The position numbers were made by a program, and so were the translations under genes. Below the pieces are notes generated by a model. The model searched no databases, was not told where the DNA came from, and worked only from the letters and a program-made list of their open reading frames with translations. From G963665185 sp963665185 (GTDB lineage Bacteria > Desulfobacterota > Desulfovibrionia > Desulfovibrionales > Desulfovibrionaceae): a DNA stretch of 64,000 nt. Positions 55,877 to 64,000 of this stretch are shown here, in pieces; position 1 is the first letter of the stretch; every line of letters starts with the position of its first letter. The stretch lies in NCBI GenBank assembly GCA_963665185.2, contig CAXXPO010000010.1:273638-337637 (forward strand), given 5' to 3'.

Positions 55877-57175
55877 TCAGGAGGTCTTGTCCGGAAGAGC
55901 GGACTCCTGCAGTTCGATTTCATTTTCTCCGGCAGGGGAATTGAAAAAGGAGTTGGCCCAATCAATGGACTCCTGGTACAGACGCGGAACCCTTTCCGCC
56001 CCCAGGCCAAGCATCACGGCCTTGTCCTGCGCCCCGTCCCAATCGGCGGTTTCGATATTCTCCAGCAATGCAAGCCAGGGGGAAAATTCGTTCTCTTCGC
56101 CCATCAAGGCTCCGGTCACATCCGAAGGCAGGGGCAGGTGGTCCACAATGTCGGCCATGGACGTATCCAGCAACCCCTCGAGCAAGGAAAACAACCCCAT
56201 CAGGAACAGCTCGTCCTTGCGCGAACCATACGGCGTGAGTGCGGCGGAACTCTCCAGGAACCGGGCACGTTGCGTGGACCGGTAGGACAGTTCCATGGTC
56301 TTGTCCGAAGGCGCCAAGTCGGTCAGGATGATCAGCCGCAGCCAGTTGCGTATCTGCACCCACCCGGCCAGGACCACGGCTTGACGGATTGACCGGATTT
56401 CCGTGGCAAAGCTGAAGGCCGCGGAATTGAGAAAAGTCAACAACCGGTAGCTGATGGAGACATCGGATTCGATATGCCGGGCCAGGGAGTCGAAATCCGG
56501 TTCGTCCTGTTCGATGATGTCGAACAGTTTGAGCCGCGTGACCTCGCTGGTGGAAATCTTGCGTCCGGTGACGGTCTTGGGCTTCTGAAAAAAGAACCCC
56601 TGAAATAAATCAAAGCCCAGCCGCTTGGCTACACGCTGCCGGTCGTGGTCTTCTATCTTCTTGGCCAGAAGCTGCACCCCTTTGGGCCGCAGTTCGCGCA
56701 GTTCCTTGATGAGCATGGCCGCATCGGCCATGGGCCGGGTGGAAATATCCATGATGACGATGTCCGCCATATCCACAAGGCCCTTCTGGCAGGGGCGGGC
56801 CTCGTAGTCGTCCACGGCGATGGTATAGCCCTCTGCCTTGAGCCTTTGCAGTCCGTCCAGCAGAATGTCCGAAGCCTCGCCCGACTCGCGCACCTGGACG
56901 ACCGTACTGTTTGCCGGCAACGCGCGGGGAATGCCGGACAGGATGGCCCTGTCCGGAAAGTTGATCATGATCTTGGCAAGGTCGAAACCGGAATCCGGAC
57001 AAAGCGTGGCGTTTGCCATGACCTGCATGGTGGCGGCCAGGGCATCGGTGAACTCGGCTGCCTGAGCTGTCTCACTGTGTCGGTACAGCAGTTCGTAGCC
57101 CCACAATTTGAGGTTCCCGTCAAAAATAGGCTGACGGGCAATGAATATTTTTTCATACAGGGGTGCGTCGCTCAT
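55877..57175 (-). CDS. EAL-HDOD protein (YuxH/CdgJ type)
   Basis: The 432-residue protein has an N-terminal EAL-like domain (about 10-200) and a C-terminal HDOD domain (about 205-400, containing SRLLTFLNSAAF-like helices at SYRLLTFLNSAAF). The EAL motif reads GYELLYR. Other catalytic positions are altered (VDDYEA in place of DDFG, LLAKKIED in place of an AEGVE-type segment), so c-di-GMP hydrolysis is doubtful, as in other YuxH-type proteins. It likely acts as a signalling adaptor for motility or attachment. Confidence 0.85.
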   Translation of the reverse strand: MSDAPLYEKIFIARQPIFDGNLKLWGYELLYRHSETAQAAEFTDALAATMQVMANATLCPDSGFDLAKIMINFPDRAILSGIPRALPANSTVVQVRESGEASDILLDGLQRLKAEGYTIAVDDYEARPCQKGLVDMADIVIMDISTRPMADAAMLIKELRELRPKGVQLLAKKIEDHDRQRVAKRLGFDLFQGFFFQKPKTVTGRKISTSEVTRLKLFDIIEQDEPDFDSLARHIESDVSISYRLLTFLNSAAFSFATEIRSIRQAVVLAGWVQIRNWLRLIILTDLAPSDKTMELSYRSTQRARFLESSAALTPYGSRKDELFLMGLFSLLEGLLDTSMADIVDHLPLPSDVTGALMGEENEFSPWLALLENIETADWDGAQDKAVMLGLGAERVPRLYQESIDWANSFFNSPAGENEIELQESALPDKTS

Positions 57176-57484
57176 ATGGGTCTCTGGCAGGCTGAATTAA
57201 AACCACGTAGTCGTGGATGCATTATTTCATTTCTATCCGCTCCAGAGAAAAATGGCAAACATGAGGGAAAAAAATAAAAACCACCCGCAGAGCGAGTGGC
57301 CAGGCTGATTATAAAGCGAAATCCGGCCTGTAAAGAACCGTTTGAAAGCAGGGCGCAAAAAAAGTCAAAAAAAACCGAATAATTCCTGATGCGCGGGCCT
57401 GAGCATTTCAGGCCATCGCAGCTGCAGGGCCTTTTCCGCCAGCCTGACGCCCCGGCCAGGGCCGGGGCGTTTTCAATTTTCAGT
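57176..57484. other. Intergenic region with GC-rich hairpin
   Basis: No gene. An 11-bp stem ACGCCCCGGCC/GGCCGGGGCGT at 57447-57470 is followed by TTTTC on the plus strand. It sits just past the stop of the subtilase gene on the minus strand, where it may end that transcript although its T-run faces the other way. Confidence 0.4.
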
Positions 57485-60400
57485 TCACTCCGCACGGCGC
57501 CGCAGAAGCAGAACAACCGCAGCCGTCAGCAAAAGCACCAGGGGAACGGCTCCCGAGCTCTGCCCGGCAGTGCATCCGCCACCGCCACCGCCGCCGCTGT
57601 CGGGCGTGGGAGCAGCCTGGCTGTTCCCCAGAATCTGGGGTTCGTGCACGCTGTCCGTGATGCTGCTCATGTCGTACAGGCCGTTGTCCAGGACCACGGA
57701 GTTCACATAATAGACCTTGCCCGCCTCCACGTTGGAACCGGAGGCAATCCGCGTGCCGTCGGCCTCGCTCAACCACCACATGCCGTCCTGGAACTCGCCC
57801 AGGTCCGAATAGGTGAAGGGTCTGGCATCGGTTCCGTTGCCGTACAGTTTGTACAGTCCCAGGCTGGACACGGCTTTGTCCGAGTCAAAGGTCATGGCCC
57901 GGCGCATGGCGACCAGCCCCGACCCGCCCGAGATGGTGGCATTGTATTCGCCGACCTGCCCGTACACGGAACTCAGGGACAGCTTGTACGTGTCCTTGAT
58001 CTGCGCGGCATCCATGGTGACGAAGCTCTGGGTGACGCTTCCGTAGGTGGGTGCGTTTGGTTGGTTGGGAACGGTCTCGAACCGGTTTTCGACAACCTCC
58101 CCGTTGGTGCCGCTGATGACCAGGGCGAAGGGCTGCGGGCCGTACGGCACGTTGTATCCCTTCACGGTCACGGTGTACTCGCCCGAAGGCTTGTCTATGG
58201 TCACGCCCACCAGGTTGTTGACCCGGTCGAAGCTCTCCGAGGGGTTGGCGGCAAAGAATATGCCCACCACCGCCGGAGTGGCCGGAGCCGCCTGCCAGCC
58301 GCTGCCGTCGTTGACCATTGCCCGGCCGGAAGCATTGCCCTCCGAACCCAGCAGGCCCATGCCGGTGGGATTGGAAAATGTAAAAACAGCCACGACATCG
58401 CCGCCGGCGACATCGATATCCACAGGCAGGGCGCATTCGCCGTCCGGCCAACTCTGAAGGGTTTCGCTGAACAACGGCTCACCCGCGGGCTGCCCGCTGC
58501 CATCGGCCGCATATACGGCGACGACCACACTGCCCCGGGAAGGAATCTCGTTCTTGCCCCCCCAATGCAGGCTTGCCAGCCGCCTGGGATAGGCGTCCGG
58601 CGTAAGACGCAGGGCAACCTTTGCCACGTTGATTTCACCCAGTTCCTTGGCCTTGTCGTAGTACGACACCTGGGACATGGCCGTCTGGGTTTTGGCGTTG
58701 TCGGGGTAATGGACCTTCCCGCTCGCGTCCGTGACCATCAGGTCCAGATCGTTGACCAATCCGCCGTTCGCGCTCTCCGTGGAGGGATAGTCTGTCCAGG
58801 CCAGGGTCACGCGCAACTGGTCGTCGTCGGTCAGGTTGCTGACCTTGTAGCTTGCCTGTCCGTTGGTGGTCAGTCCTGCGGCATTATCGTACCGGGCAAT
58901 GAAGTAGGGCGACTTGGGATACACGGCTCCGGCCAGATTAACCCGCCCCCAGCCTGCCACGGGCCCGGGCGTTGTCGCGATCTCCTTGTACTGGCCGCTG
59001 CCGTACTGGCCCGGTTCCATGCGCGTGGCCCCGTTGACCAGACAGGCCTTGAGCATGGCTGCCGAAGGCGGCGTACCGGCGAAGGCCGCCACCTTGGTGG
59101 TCAGATATTCCCGCAGAAGGGCCGCGGTGCCCGCGGTAACGGGTGTGGCCATGCTGGTTCCGCCGGAATAATAATACCAGTCGTTGTAGGGTCCCCAGCC
59201 GTTTCCCAGCTGCTTTGAGGAACGGGTGGACAGGATGTTGGTTCCCGGCGCGACGATATCCGGCTTGGTCCGGCCGTCCGCGCACGGTCCGCGCGAAGAA
59301 AAAGCAGCCATGCCCACGGTATTGTTGGAGAGCAGATCCAAGGGAAGCGGACCGGTGCTGGGAACAAAACCTCCCCAAGTATCCTCGGAATAGCCGCCTT
59401 TGGCGCGCAGGCTTTCGCTTGCGCCCACGGTCAGGCAGTTCTTGGCCGTACCCGGCGTATCCAGACTGTACGTGTCGATCACCCCGTCGCGATTGCGATC
59501 AGCACCCGCGTTTCCCGCCGCGAAAAGGATGAGAAACCCCTTGTTCGCCCAGGTGAACTGGTCCACGTTCGCGCTTTCCCCGTCGTATTTCCCGGTGCCG
59601 CCCGTTCCCCAGCTGTTGGTATGAATCTGGGCTGTGGCGTCCAGGGCCTGCTGGAACAGTCGGTTCAAATCCGAGGGAAATCCAGGCAGCTCGCTGGTTT
59701 CGACATCCGGGTTTCCCACGGCCTGGAAAACAAGACTCGCCTTTGGTGCCATGCCCGCGAAGCTGGACTGCGGAAAAACATTGCCTGCCGGGCTCGCCCC
59801 GGACTGCTTGCCGTTGCCCAGCACGGACCCGGCCACGTGTGTGCCGTGACCGGACAGGTCGCGGGACGAGGAAAACGATCCCCAGCGAAAGATGTTGAGT
59901 ACACGGGAGCCTCCGCTGCCGTCCAGGAAATCCGGATGCACGTCCGTGGCCGAGCCTTTGTCCAGCCCCGAATCGCACACCGCCACCACCTGGCCGGTGC
60001 CGAGCAGGTCCGTGGACGCTCCGATACGCGATCCACCCGCGCCCACGATTCTCAGGGCCTTGTCGTTGCTGGTCCTGTGTTCGCGCCGGATCTCGACCCA
60101 TTTCACTCCGGGAATGGCCGCCACATCGTCGATCTTGTCCGCCGCCAGGCTGGCGACCAGACGGATGCCCCATTCGGATTCATGGACATCCTCCACACTC
60201 CCTCCCAGCGTCATGATCCAGGCGGTCAACGTGGCTGCGTTCTCGCCGGGAAAGGCGCTGATGCGCAGTTTGACCCGATCCGAAGTTGCTGCCGCTCCGC
60301 CCTGCTGGCTGGCCGGAGAAAACACGGCCAATGCCTTGGCCTCCTGGCTGATGCGGTAATCGGCAGCATAGGGACCGACCCACCGCACATGGGCAAGAGC

Positions 60401-60763
60401 GCGCACCATATCCTGCTTGTCCTGCGCCAGCCGTACGATGAAGGCGAAGTCCGGCACATAGTCCAGCACCGTGGCGCCAGCCTGGATCAGGCTTTCCCGC
60501 CATTGGGGCAGGACGGGCCCGTCGAACTGGACAATGACGTAATCGTCGTTCACCGCACTGGCGGAATTGCTGTCCAACGTACCGGCCGTCTGCGTCTGTG
60601 GTGCGGCAGAGGTCGCAATTTTCCCGGTCGGAGAAGATTGCCCGGCCAACGGATCGAACTGCGTTCCTCCCAGACGCAGCATGCCGGCCTGCGCAGCCAG
60701 AACCGCAACCCCCAGGACAAGCACGATGCAGAACGAAACCATAAGTACACATCGTTTCAACAT
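57485..60763 (-). CDS. S8 family subtilisin-like protease with Cys-type C-terminal sorting signal
   Basis: This is a secreted or surface protease of 1092 residues. N-terminal signal segment (about 4-28), pro-domain region (about 75-232), then the subtilase domain with D264 (VVAVCDSGLD), H306 (GHGTHVAG), oxyanion Asn near 418 (AAGNAG) and S537 (SGGTSMATP). Beta-rich domains follow. The last 40 residues are a Gly-run with one Cys (GGGGGGGCTAG), a hydrophobic helix and an RRR ending: the three-part layout of Cys-containing sorting signals such as Synergist-CTERM. The pro-domain occurs again as a separate protein just upstream (60839), and a CPBP protease lies beyond it. Confidence 0.9.
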   Translation of the reverse strand: MLKRCVLMVSFCIVLVLGVAVLAAQAGMLRLGGTQFDPLAGQSSPTGKIATSAAPQTQTAGTLDSNSASAVNDDYVIVQFDGPVLPQWRESLIQAGATVLDYVPDFAFIVRLAQDKQDMVRALAHVRWVGPYAADYRISQEAKALAVFSPASQQGGAAATSDRVKLRISAFPGENAATLTAWIMTLGGSVEDVHESEWGIRLVASLAADKIDDVAAIPGVKWVEIRREHRTSNDKALRIVGAGGSRIGASTDLLGTGQVVAVCDSGLDKGSATDVHPDFLDGSGGSRVLNIFRWGSFSSSRDLSGHGTHVAGSVLGNGKQSGASPAGNVFPQSSFAGMAPKASLVFQAVGNPDVETSELPGFPSDLNRLFQQALDATAQIHTNSWGTGGTGKYDGESANVDQFTWANKGFLILFAAGNAGADRNRDGVIDTYSLDTPGTAKNCLTVGASESLRAKGGYSEDTWGGFVPSTGPLPLDLLSNNTVGMAAFSSRGPCADGRTKPDIVAPGTNILSTRSSKQLGNGWGPYNDWYYYSGGTSMATPVTAGTAALLREYLTTKVAAFAGTPPSAAMLKACLVNGATRMEPGQYGSGQYKEIATTPGPVAGWGRVNLAGAVYPKSPYFIARYDNAAGLTTNGQASYKVSNLTDDDQLRVTLAWTDYPSTESANGGLVNDLDLMVTDASGKVHYPDNAKTQTAMSQVSYYDKAKELGEINVAKVALRLTPDAYPRRLASLHWGGKNEIPSRGSVVVAVYAADGSGQPAGEPLFSETLQSWPDGECALPVDIDVAGGDVVAVFTFSNPTGMGLLGSEGNASGRAMVNDGSGWQAAPATPAVVGIFFAANPSESFDRVNNLVGVTIDKPSGEYTVTVKGYNVPYGPQPFALVISGTNGEVVENRFETVPNQPNAPTYGSVTQSFVTMDAAQIKDTYKLSLSSVYGQVGEYNATISGGSGLVAMRRAMTFDSDKAVSSLGLYKLYGNGTDARPFTYSDLGEFQDGMWWLSEADGTRIASGSNVEAGKVYYVNSVVLDNGLYDMSSITDSVHEPQILGNSQAAPTPDSGGGGGGGCTAGQSSGAVPLVLLLTAAVVLLLRRRAE

Positions 60764-60838
60764 GGGTCCCCCCAAATAGTAGATTTCATTGCATGCCTCC
60801 TCCCCAAAAAATAAACTGCTCCGTCCTTCGTCTACGAA

Positions 60839-61468
60839 TCAATTGGTCTTGTGCTCCGGGATTCTCTCCACGCGGCGCACAGCCGGATACTCCGCAAGAC
60901 CCGCGGCCTTGTCCGCAGGCAGGAAGACACTCAGGCTGGTTCCCCAGGACGACGGGGTCACGGCCTGCACCCGACCGCCCATCGCCTCCACCTGCGCAGC
61001 CACAGGATCCGGACTCTCTCCGGGAAACAGGGTTACCCGGATGGGCCGGGCTGAATCCGGCGATCCCGCTGCCACGCCCAAACTGCCAAGCTTCATGTCA
61101 GCCCCTATCAGCCCCACCCAGCGTACGTGAGGCATATCGCACAAATCCCTGATATTGGAAACGGGAACCCGGACCATGAACGCGAACTGCGGAACATAGT
61201 CGAAAACCTCCGTCAAACCGGCCAGGGATTTCTTCCACTGTTCCTCCACAGGGCCGTCAAACTGGACAATGCGGTACACAAAATCCGCTCCGGTTGTCCG
61301 CTCCGAAGAGGTGACGGAACAGGCGTTGCCCCCGTTCCCCATGGCCGGGTCCTTGCCTTCCGGTCCCAGGCCGACGGTTGCCTGCCCTCCGGCCCAGGCC
61401 GGGCCGCCGGAAATTCCAAGACATGCAAGACACACGAGCATCAGTCGCACGAACCAGGCTCTGGTCAT
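60839..61468 (-). CDS. Free-standing secreted homologue of the subtilase pro-domain
   Basis: This 209-residue protein starts with a Sec signal peptide (about 1-26, ending PAWAG). It then matches the N-terminal part of the adjacent protease block by block: VYRIVQFDGPVEEQW against DYVIVQFDGPVLPQW, FDYVPQFAFMVR against LDYVPDFAFIVR, HVRWVG in both, then FPGES against FPGEN and finally EHKTN against EHRTS. It stops where the protease catalytic domain would begin. It may be an in-trans chaperone or inhibitor of the protease, or a remnant of a duplicated protease. An intact signal peptide, start and stop favour a functional gene. GGGGG precedes the ATG at 61468. Confidence 0.85.
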   Translation of the reverse strand: MTRAWFVRLMLVCLACLGISGGPAWAGGQATVGLGPEGKDPAMGNGGNACSVTSSERTTGADFVYRIVQFDGPVEEQWKKSLAGLTEVFDYVPQFAFMVRVPVSNIRDLCDMPHVRWVGLIGADMKLGSLGVAAGSPDSARPIRVTLFPGESPDPVAAQVEAMGGRVQAVTPSSWGTSLSVFLPADKAAGLAEYPAVRRVERIPEHKTN

Positions 61469-61594
61469 GTCGCATTCCCCCAAAGGTTGATTGCCGCCCA
61501 CCCTGTGTTTATGGCATTGGGCAGCAAGATCGCAATAACGTACCGAGTCGAACACGACAATATATCCAAAATTCTTCTTCTCCAAGGCGGAAGT

Positions 61595-62020
61595 GTGAAA
61601 AAAAGCAGCACTCGCTTCTCGTTCCTCCGCGACCCATGGTTTTACACCGCCCTGGCTGCGGGAATCGGCGCATGGTTGCTGCCGGTCGTACGCAAACCGC
61701 CGGGCGTCGGAACCATCCTGGCCCTGGCGCTGGCCGAAGAAATCATCTTCCGCTACGGCGCACAGCATGCCTTGGGCCAGTTGCTGAGAAAAAAAACCGC
61801 TCTGCCGCGCTTTGTCCTGCCCGGCATCAGCCCGGAAAACATCGCAATCTCGGCCGTTTTCTGCGCCATGCATCTGTTCAGCCATTCTCCTGTCTGGGCC
61901 GCTGCCGTGTTCATCCCGTCGCTGATTTTCGGAATCCTGTGGGATCGCCATGCCAATGTGCTCCCTTGCTGGATCGTCCACGCCGCATACAACCTGCTGT
62001 ACTTTTACAGAGCAGGCTGA
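61595..62020 (+). CDS. Small CPBP-family (glutamic-type) intramembrane protease
   Basis: This 141-residue membrane protein has about four helices and the motifs of CAAX-protease/bacteriocin-processing (CPBP) enzymes: EEIIFR (E48, E49, R53), FCAMH (H93) and VHAAYN (H129, N133). It is near the minimal size for the family, similar to enzymes proposed to process Cys-containing C-terminal sorting signals (the MrtX/MrtS/MrtJ group). The divergent neighbours are a protease carrying such a signal and its free pro-domain. The GTG at 61595 is preferred. An in-frame ATG at 61511 would add 28 residues without a ribosome-binding site. Confidence 0.78.
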   Translation: MKKSSTRFSFLRDPWFYTALAAGIGAWLLPVVRKPPGVGTILALALAEEIIFRYGAQHALGQLLRKKTALPRFVLPGISPENIAISAVFCAMHLFSHSPVWAAAVFIPSLIFGILWDRHANVLPCWIVHAAYNLLYFYRAG

Positions 62021-62100
62021 AGCAAGGAGCATTCCAAACACAACAGGCCGGATTTTGTTGATTTTTTTTAATAATTATGGGTAGTGGCGCCACAATAGTT

Positions 62101-62136
62101 GGCGGATCAGACAACACGTTGTTGTCTGATCCGCCG
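62101..62136. terminator. Strong hairpin between convergent genes
   Basis: Perfect 16-bp arms GGCGGATCAGACAACA and TGTTGTCTGATCCGCC with a 3-base loop lie between the CPBP gene and the lipoprotein gene. There is no long T-run, so it is a terminator by position. Confidence 0.6.
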
Positions 62137-62229
62137 AATGTCGCGGAGATATGGCCGCATGCCGTTGAAGATGGTCCGGGCGGTCGTGCGAATCGGCAAG
62201 ATGCGGGCCGATTCCGATCAAAAAACGGA

Positions 62230-62931
62230 TCAGCCGGGTCGCCCGGGCTGTGTTGGCTGCCCCGATTGTCCCGGCTGTTGCGGCAGTATCGGCTGCAGAT
62301 AGCGGTGCGACCACACCTGGACCGGCGCTCCCAGATTCCGGGCAATGGCCGTGACCAGGGCGTGCATGGGGCTGTCAGGCATACGCATCTGGCGTTTGAA
62401 CACGATGTAGTCCTCGGTCATGATGTATTCCAAACGCCCGGCCTGGGATCCGGACCACAAAAGTTTGCCGCTCTGCGTCTCATACACGTCCAGCCGCAGG
62501 GAGATGGCAGAATCCGAGCCCTGCGCCCCTGGCAGATAATAGCTGATCTCGCCGGTGACGACCATGTCGGCCCCGGCCTTGCGCCCCAGCTGCAGGGCGC
62601 TCCGGGCATCGCGGTAATACCCCTTGGCGTCGAACTCCTGTCCGTGAAAAACCTCCATTCCCATCCAGGTCTGCCAGACCATGCGCATGACTTCGTCTCC
62701 GGCAAGGCGCTGGTTGGCCACGTCGGCGCTTACACGCAACGGGATGAACAGGGCGTTCAGCGGTTTCAAGGGATAATCCACCGGACGGACGTACCAGGCG
62801 GGCTGGCTCAGAACCGAGGTCTGGTCTATGGCCAGGGTGGAGGGCTCGCTGACGGCCGGCTTGAAGTTGGTACAACCCGAACAGGCAAGCCCTGCTGCCA
62901 GCACAAGCAATGCAACGGCACATTGGCGCAT
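62230..62931 (-). CDS. Putative lipoprotein, function unknown
   Basis: This 233-residue protein has a lipoprotein-type signal (LAAGLACSGC, modified Cys at 17 or 20). The body has a mixed alpha/beta pattern around QLGRKAGADMVVTGEISYYL and LRLDVYETQSGKLLWS, which recalls lipoproteins of the LpoB/CsgG-like fold group. The C-terminus is Pro/Gln/Gly-rich. I do not recognise a specific function. AGGAG precedes the ATG at 62931. It follows the small helical gene at 62966 and probably belongs to the same unit as the YIP1-family gene. Confidence 0.75.
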   Translation of the reverse strand: MRQCAVALLVLAAGLACSGCTNFKPAVSEPSTLAIDQTSVLSQPAWYVRPVDYPLKPLNALFIPLRVSADVANQRLAGDEVMRMVWQTWMGMEVFHGQEFDAKGYYRDARSALQLGRKAGADMVVTGEISYYLPGAQGSDSAISLRLDVYETQSGKLLWSGSQAGRLEYIMTEDYIVFKRQMRMPDSPMHALVTAIARNLGAPVQVWSHRYLQPILPQQPGQSGQPTQPGRPG

Positions 62932-62965
62932 ACAAAATCTCCTGATGTGTTGCGGCAACACGGAA

Positions 62966-63313
62966 TTATTGCAATGTGGACGTGGGGGCCGGAGCGTCCC
63001 TGACCACATCCAGCAATTGCCTTCGGGCCAGGGCCAATCCCTTGTCCAGGCTGCGCAGCCTCTCTCCGGAAAGCCTGGCGAATTCGGGACGTTGCGCCAG
63101 GGCGCACAGCTCGGTCATTTCCGAGCGGATGCGTCGCACACGTGTCAGAAATTCGTCGTCCTCCGAATGCAGCATTTCGGCCAGGCGGGACAATTCCACA
63201 ATTTCCCCTGCCTGGGTGCGAACCTCCGCAGGCCCCATCCCGCGGGCCGAGTCCCGGTTCCCGGTATGGAGCGCCGCAGGCCGCTTCCAGAATTTTCGCA
63301 ACCATGTCCACAT
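62966..63313 (-). CDS. Small helical protein, function unknown
   Basis: This 115-residue protein is predicted to be mainly alpha-helical and charged, with heptad-like stretches in the middle (EIVELSRLAEMLHSEDDEFL) and no cysteines or membrane helix. No family is recognised. It lies 47 bases downstream of the YIP1-family gene and 34 bases upstream of the lipoprotein gene, all in the same direction, suggesting one envelope-related unit. No strong ribosome-binding site, so the start is uncertain. Confidence 0.6.
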   Translation of the reverse strand: MWTWLRKFWKRPAALHTGNRDSARGMGPAEVRTQAGEIVELSRLAEMLHSEDDEFLTRVRRIRSEMTELCALAQRPEFARLSGERLRSLDKGLALARRQLLDVVRDAPAPTSTLQ

Positions 63314-63360
63314 GTCCAGCTACCGCCGAAGGTGTTGCCTGTCAGGAGTTGATGCAAGCG

Positions 63361-64000
63361 TCATACCGAATGGTTCGCCCCCACGGCCACAAGCAGGGAC
63401 ATGCCCACCAGAATGAGCAGCGGCAGCAGAAAGGCGATGACCACGCGCAATGACGTGGTCTTGTGCACATACTTGAAAGCGATGAATGTGATGCCGAAAC
63501 TCCAGAGCGCGCCGACAAGCGGACCAACCACCGGAATGACGGAAAGAACCATGGGGGCGCTGCAATAGGCCAGGGCCCTGAACGTGCCCTCGAATCCGGC
63601 TTTTCCCGCCTGCACGGCCAGCAGAAACAGATGGTTGATCCCGGCTCCCGCAAAAAGCAACGCGGCGAAGAGGACGGGATAGACGAACAACAGGAGTTGC
63701 GCTTCCACATTGGCCGGAAGGAAGGATTCCTCCGTGACCATGTCCGGCCCCGTGAACAGCCCGGAAGTGGAAAAGCCGGCCATGTCCCAGACGTATTGGC
63801 ACAAGGTCTCGAACAGGTAGATCAGCATGTAGAAGGCCAACGGACGGAGCATGCCGCCACGTATGGGCATGGTCTGAAAAAAAAGCCAGGGGGAAAACAT
63901 GGCCCGCTTGATGGTCTGGAACAGTCCGTTGAAAAAACCGAAGCGGTCCAGCCGTTCCCAAGGGACGTCAACGAAAGGCAGAGGGTCGGGAGCGCCGGAT
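63361..64000 (-). CDS. YIP1-family membrane protein, truncated by the window edge
   Basis: The frame is open to the right edge, so the gene start lies outside the window. The visible 212 residues begin with a cytosolic segment (PFVDVPWERLDRFGFFNG) typical of the lead-in of these proteins, then FQTIKRAMFSPWLFFQTMP and five or so transmembrane helices of the YIP1 domain ending MSLLVAVGANHSV. The full protein probably has an N-terminal zinc-ribbon or linker, as in related delta-proteobacterial proteins. Function is unknown; bacterial YIP1 proteins are thought to act in membrane organisation or transport. Confidence 0.75.
   Translation of the reverse strand, partial: SGAPDPLPFVDVPWERLDRFGFFNGLFQTIKRAMFSPWLFFQTMPIRGGMLRPLAFYMLIYLFETLCQYVWDMAGFSTSGLFTGPDMVTEESFLPANVEAQLLLFVYPVLFAALLFAGAGINHLFLLAVQAGKAGFEGTFRALAYCSAPMVLSVIPVVGPLVGALWSFGITFIAFKYVHKTTSLRVVIAFLLPLLILVGMSLLVAVGANHSV

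Noticed and set aside
1..64000. CRISPR arrays, rRNA genes, insertion sequences and prophage genes
   Set aside because: No regularly spaced repeats, rRNA segments, transposases or phage structural genes were seen in the window.

Overview
The window reads as chromosome of a strictly anaerobic, nitrogen-fixing, GC-rich delta-proteobacterium, most likely a member of the Desulfovibrionaceae. This placement is inference from family resemblance. The supports are the nif gene order with two PII-like genes (nifI1, nifI2) between nifH and nifD, a NifK that lacks the usual N-terminal arm, a thioredoxin-like [2Fe-2S] ferredoxin inside the nif operon, an EFR1-type flavodoxin-ferredoxin protein, a DUF4911 protein, and an S8 peptidase with a Cys-type C-terminal sorting signal.

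Layout. 1-5 kb: a tRNA cut by the left edge, a second tRNA-like gene with an odd anticodon arm, then rng-queH, a radical SAM gene and trmI. 5-12.7 kb: an MFS exporter, an orphan tungstate/molybdate-binding protein, a D-amino-acid module (dgcN, dgcA, dat) and an iron-containing alcohol dehydrogenase. 12.8-25.7 kb: the nitrogenase region. nifV and nifH diverge from a shared control region with two opposed sigma-54 promoters. The operon runs nifH, I1, I2, D, K, ferredoxin, a GNAT acetyltransferase, nifE, nifN, nifB and a nifX-like gene, and nifA lies convergent at the end. Genes for nitrogenase, P(II)-like control, homocitrate, cofactor assembly and activation are all present. nifS and nifU are not in the window.

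26-29 kb: an RCK-Usp fusion protein paired with a CPA2-type antiporter. 28.9-39.9 kb: an aminotransferase, a sigma-54 activator with a pseudo-receiver, a chemoreceptor-CheW pair, a larB-like gene, two glycosyltransferases with a PAP2 phosphatase, and an M24 peptidase. Seven genes here are broken by twelve single-base insertions and no deletions, a pattern that looks like a local consensus-quality problem rather than decay. 39.9-46 kb: DUF4911, two GT2 enzymes, an AAC(2')-like GNAT, a NYN-domain protein, a YkgJ-type protein and a shikimate kinase. 46-51.7 kb: a complete five-gene Dpp/Opp peptide ABC transporter. 52-57.2 kb: a lower-GC esterase, tRNA-Pro(UGG), an HsdR-N-fold protein without catalytic residues, the EFR1 protein and an EAL-HDOD protein.

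57.4-64 kb: the most distinctive locus. A large subtilase carries a Gly-rich, Cys-containing C-terminal sorting tail. Just upstream in the same direction is a free-standing secreted copy of the subtilase pro-domain. Next to both, on the other strand, is a very small CPBP (glutamic-type) intramembrane protease that could process the tail. The window ends in a lipoprotein, a small helical protein and a truncated YIP1-family membrane protein.
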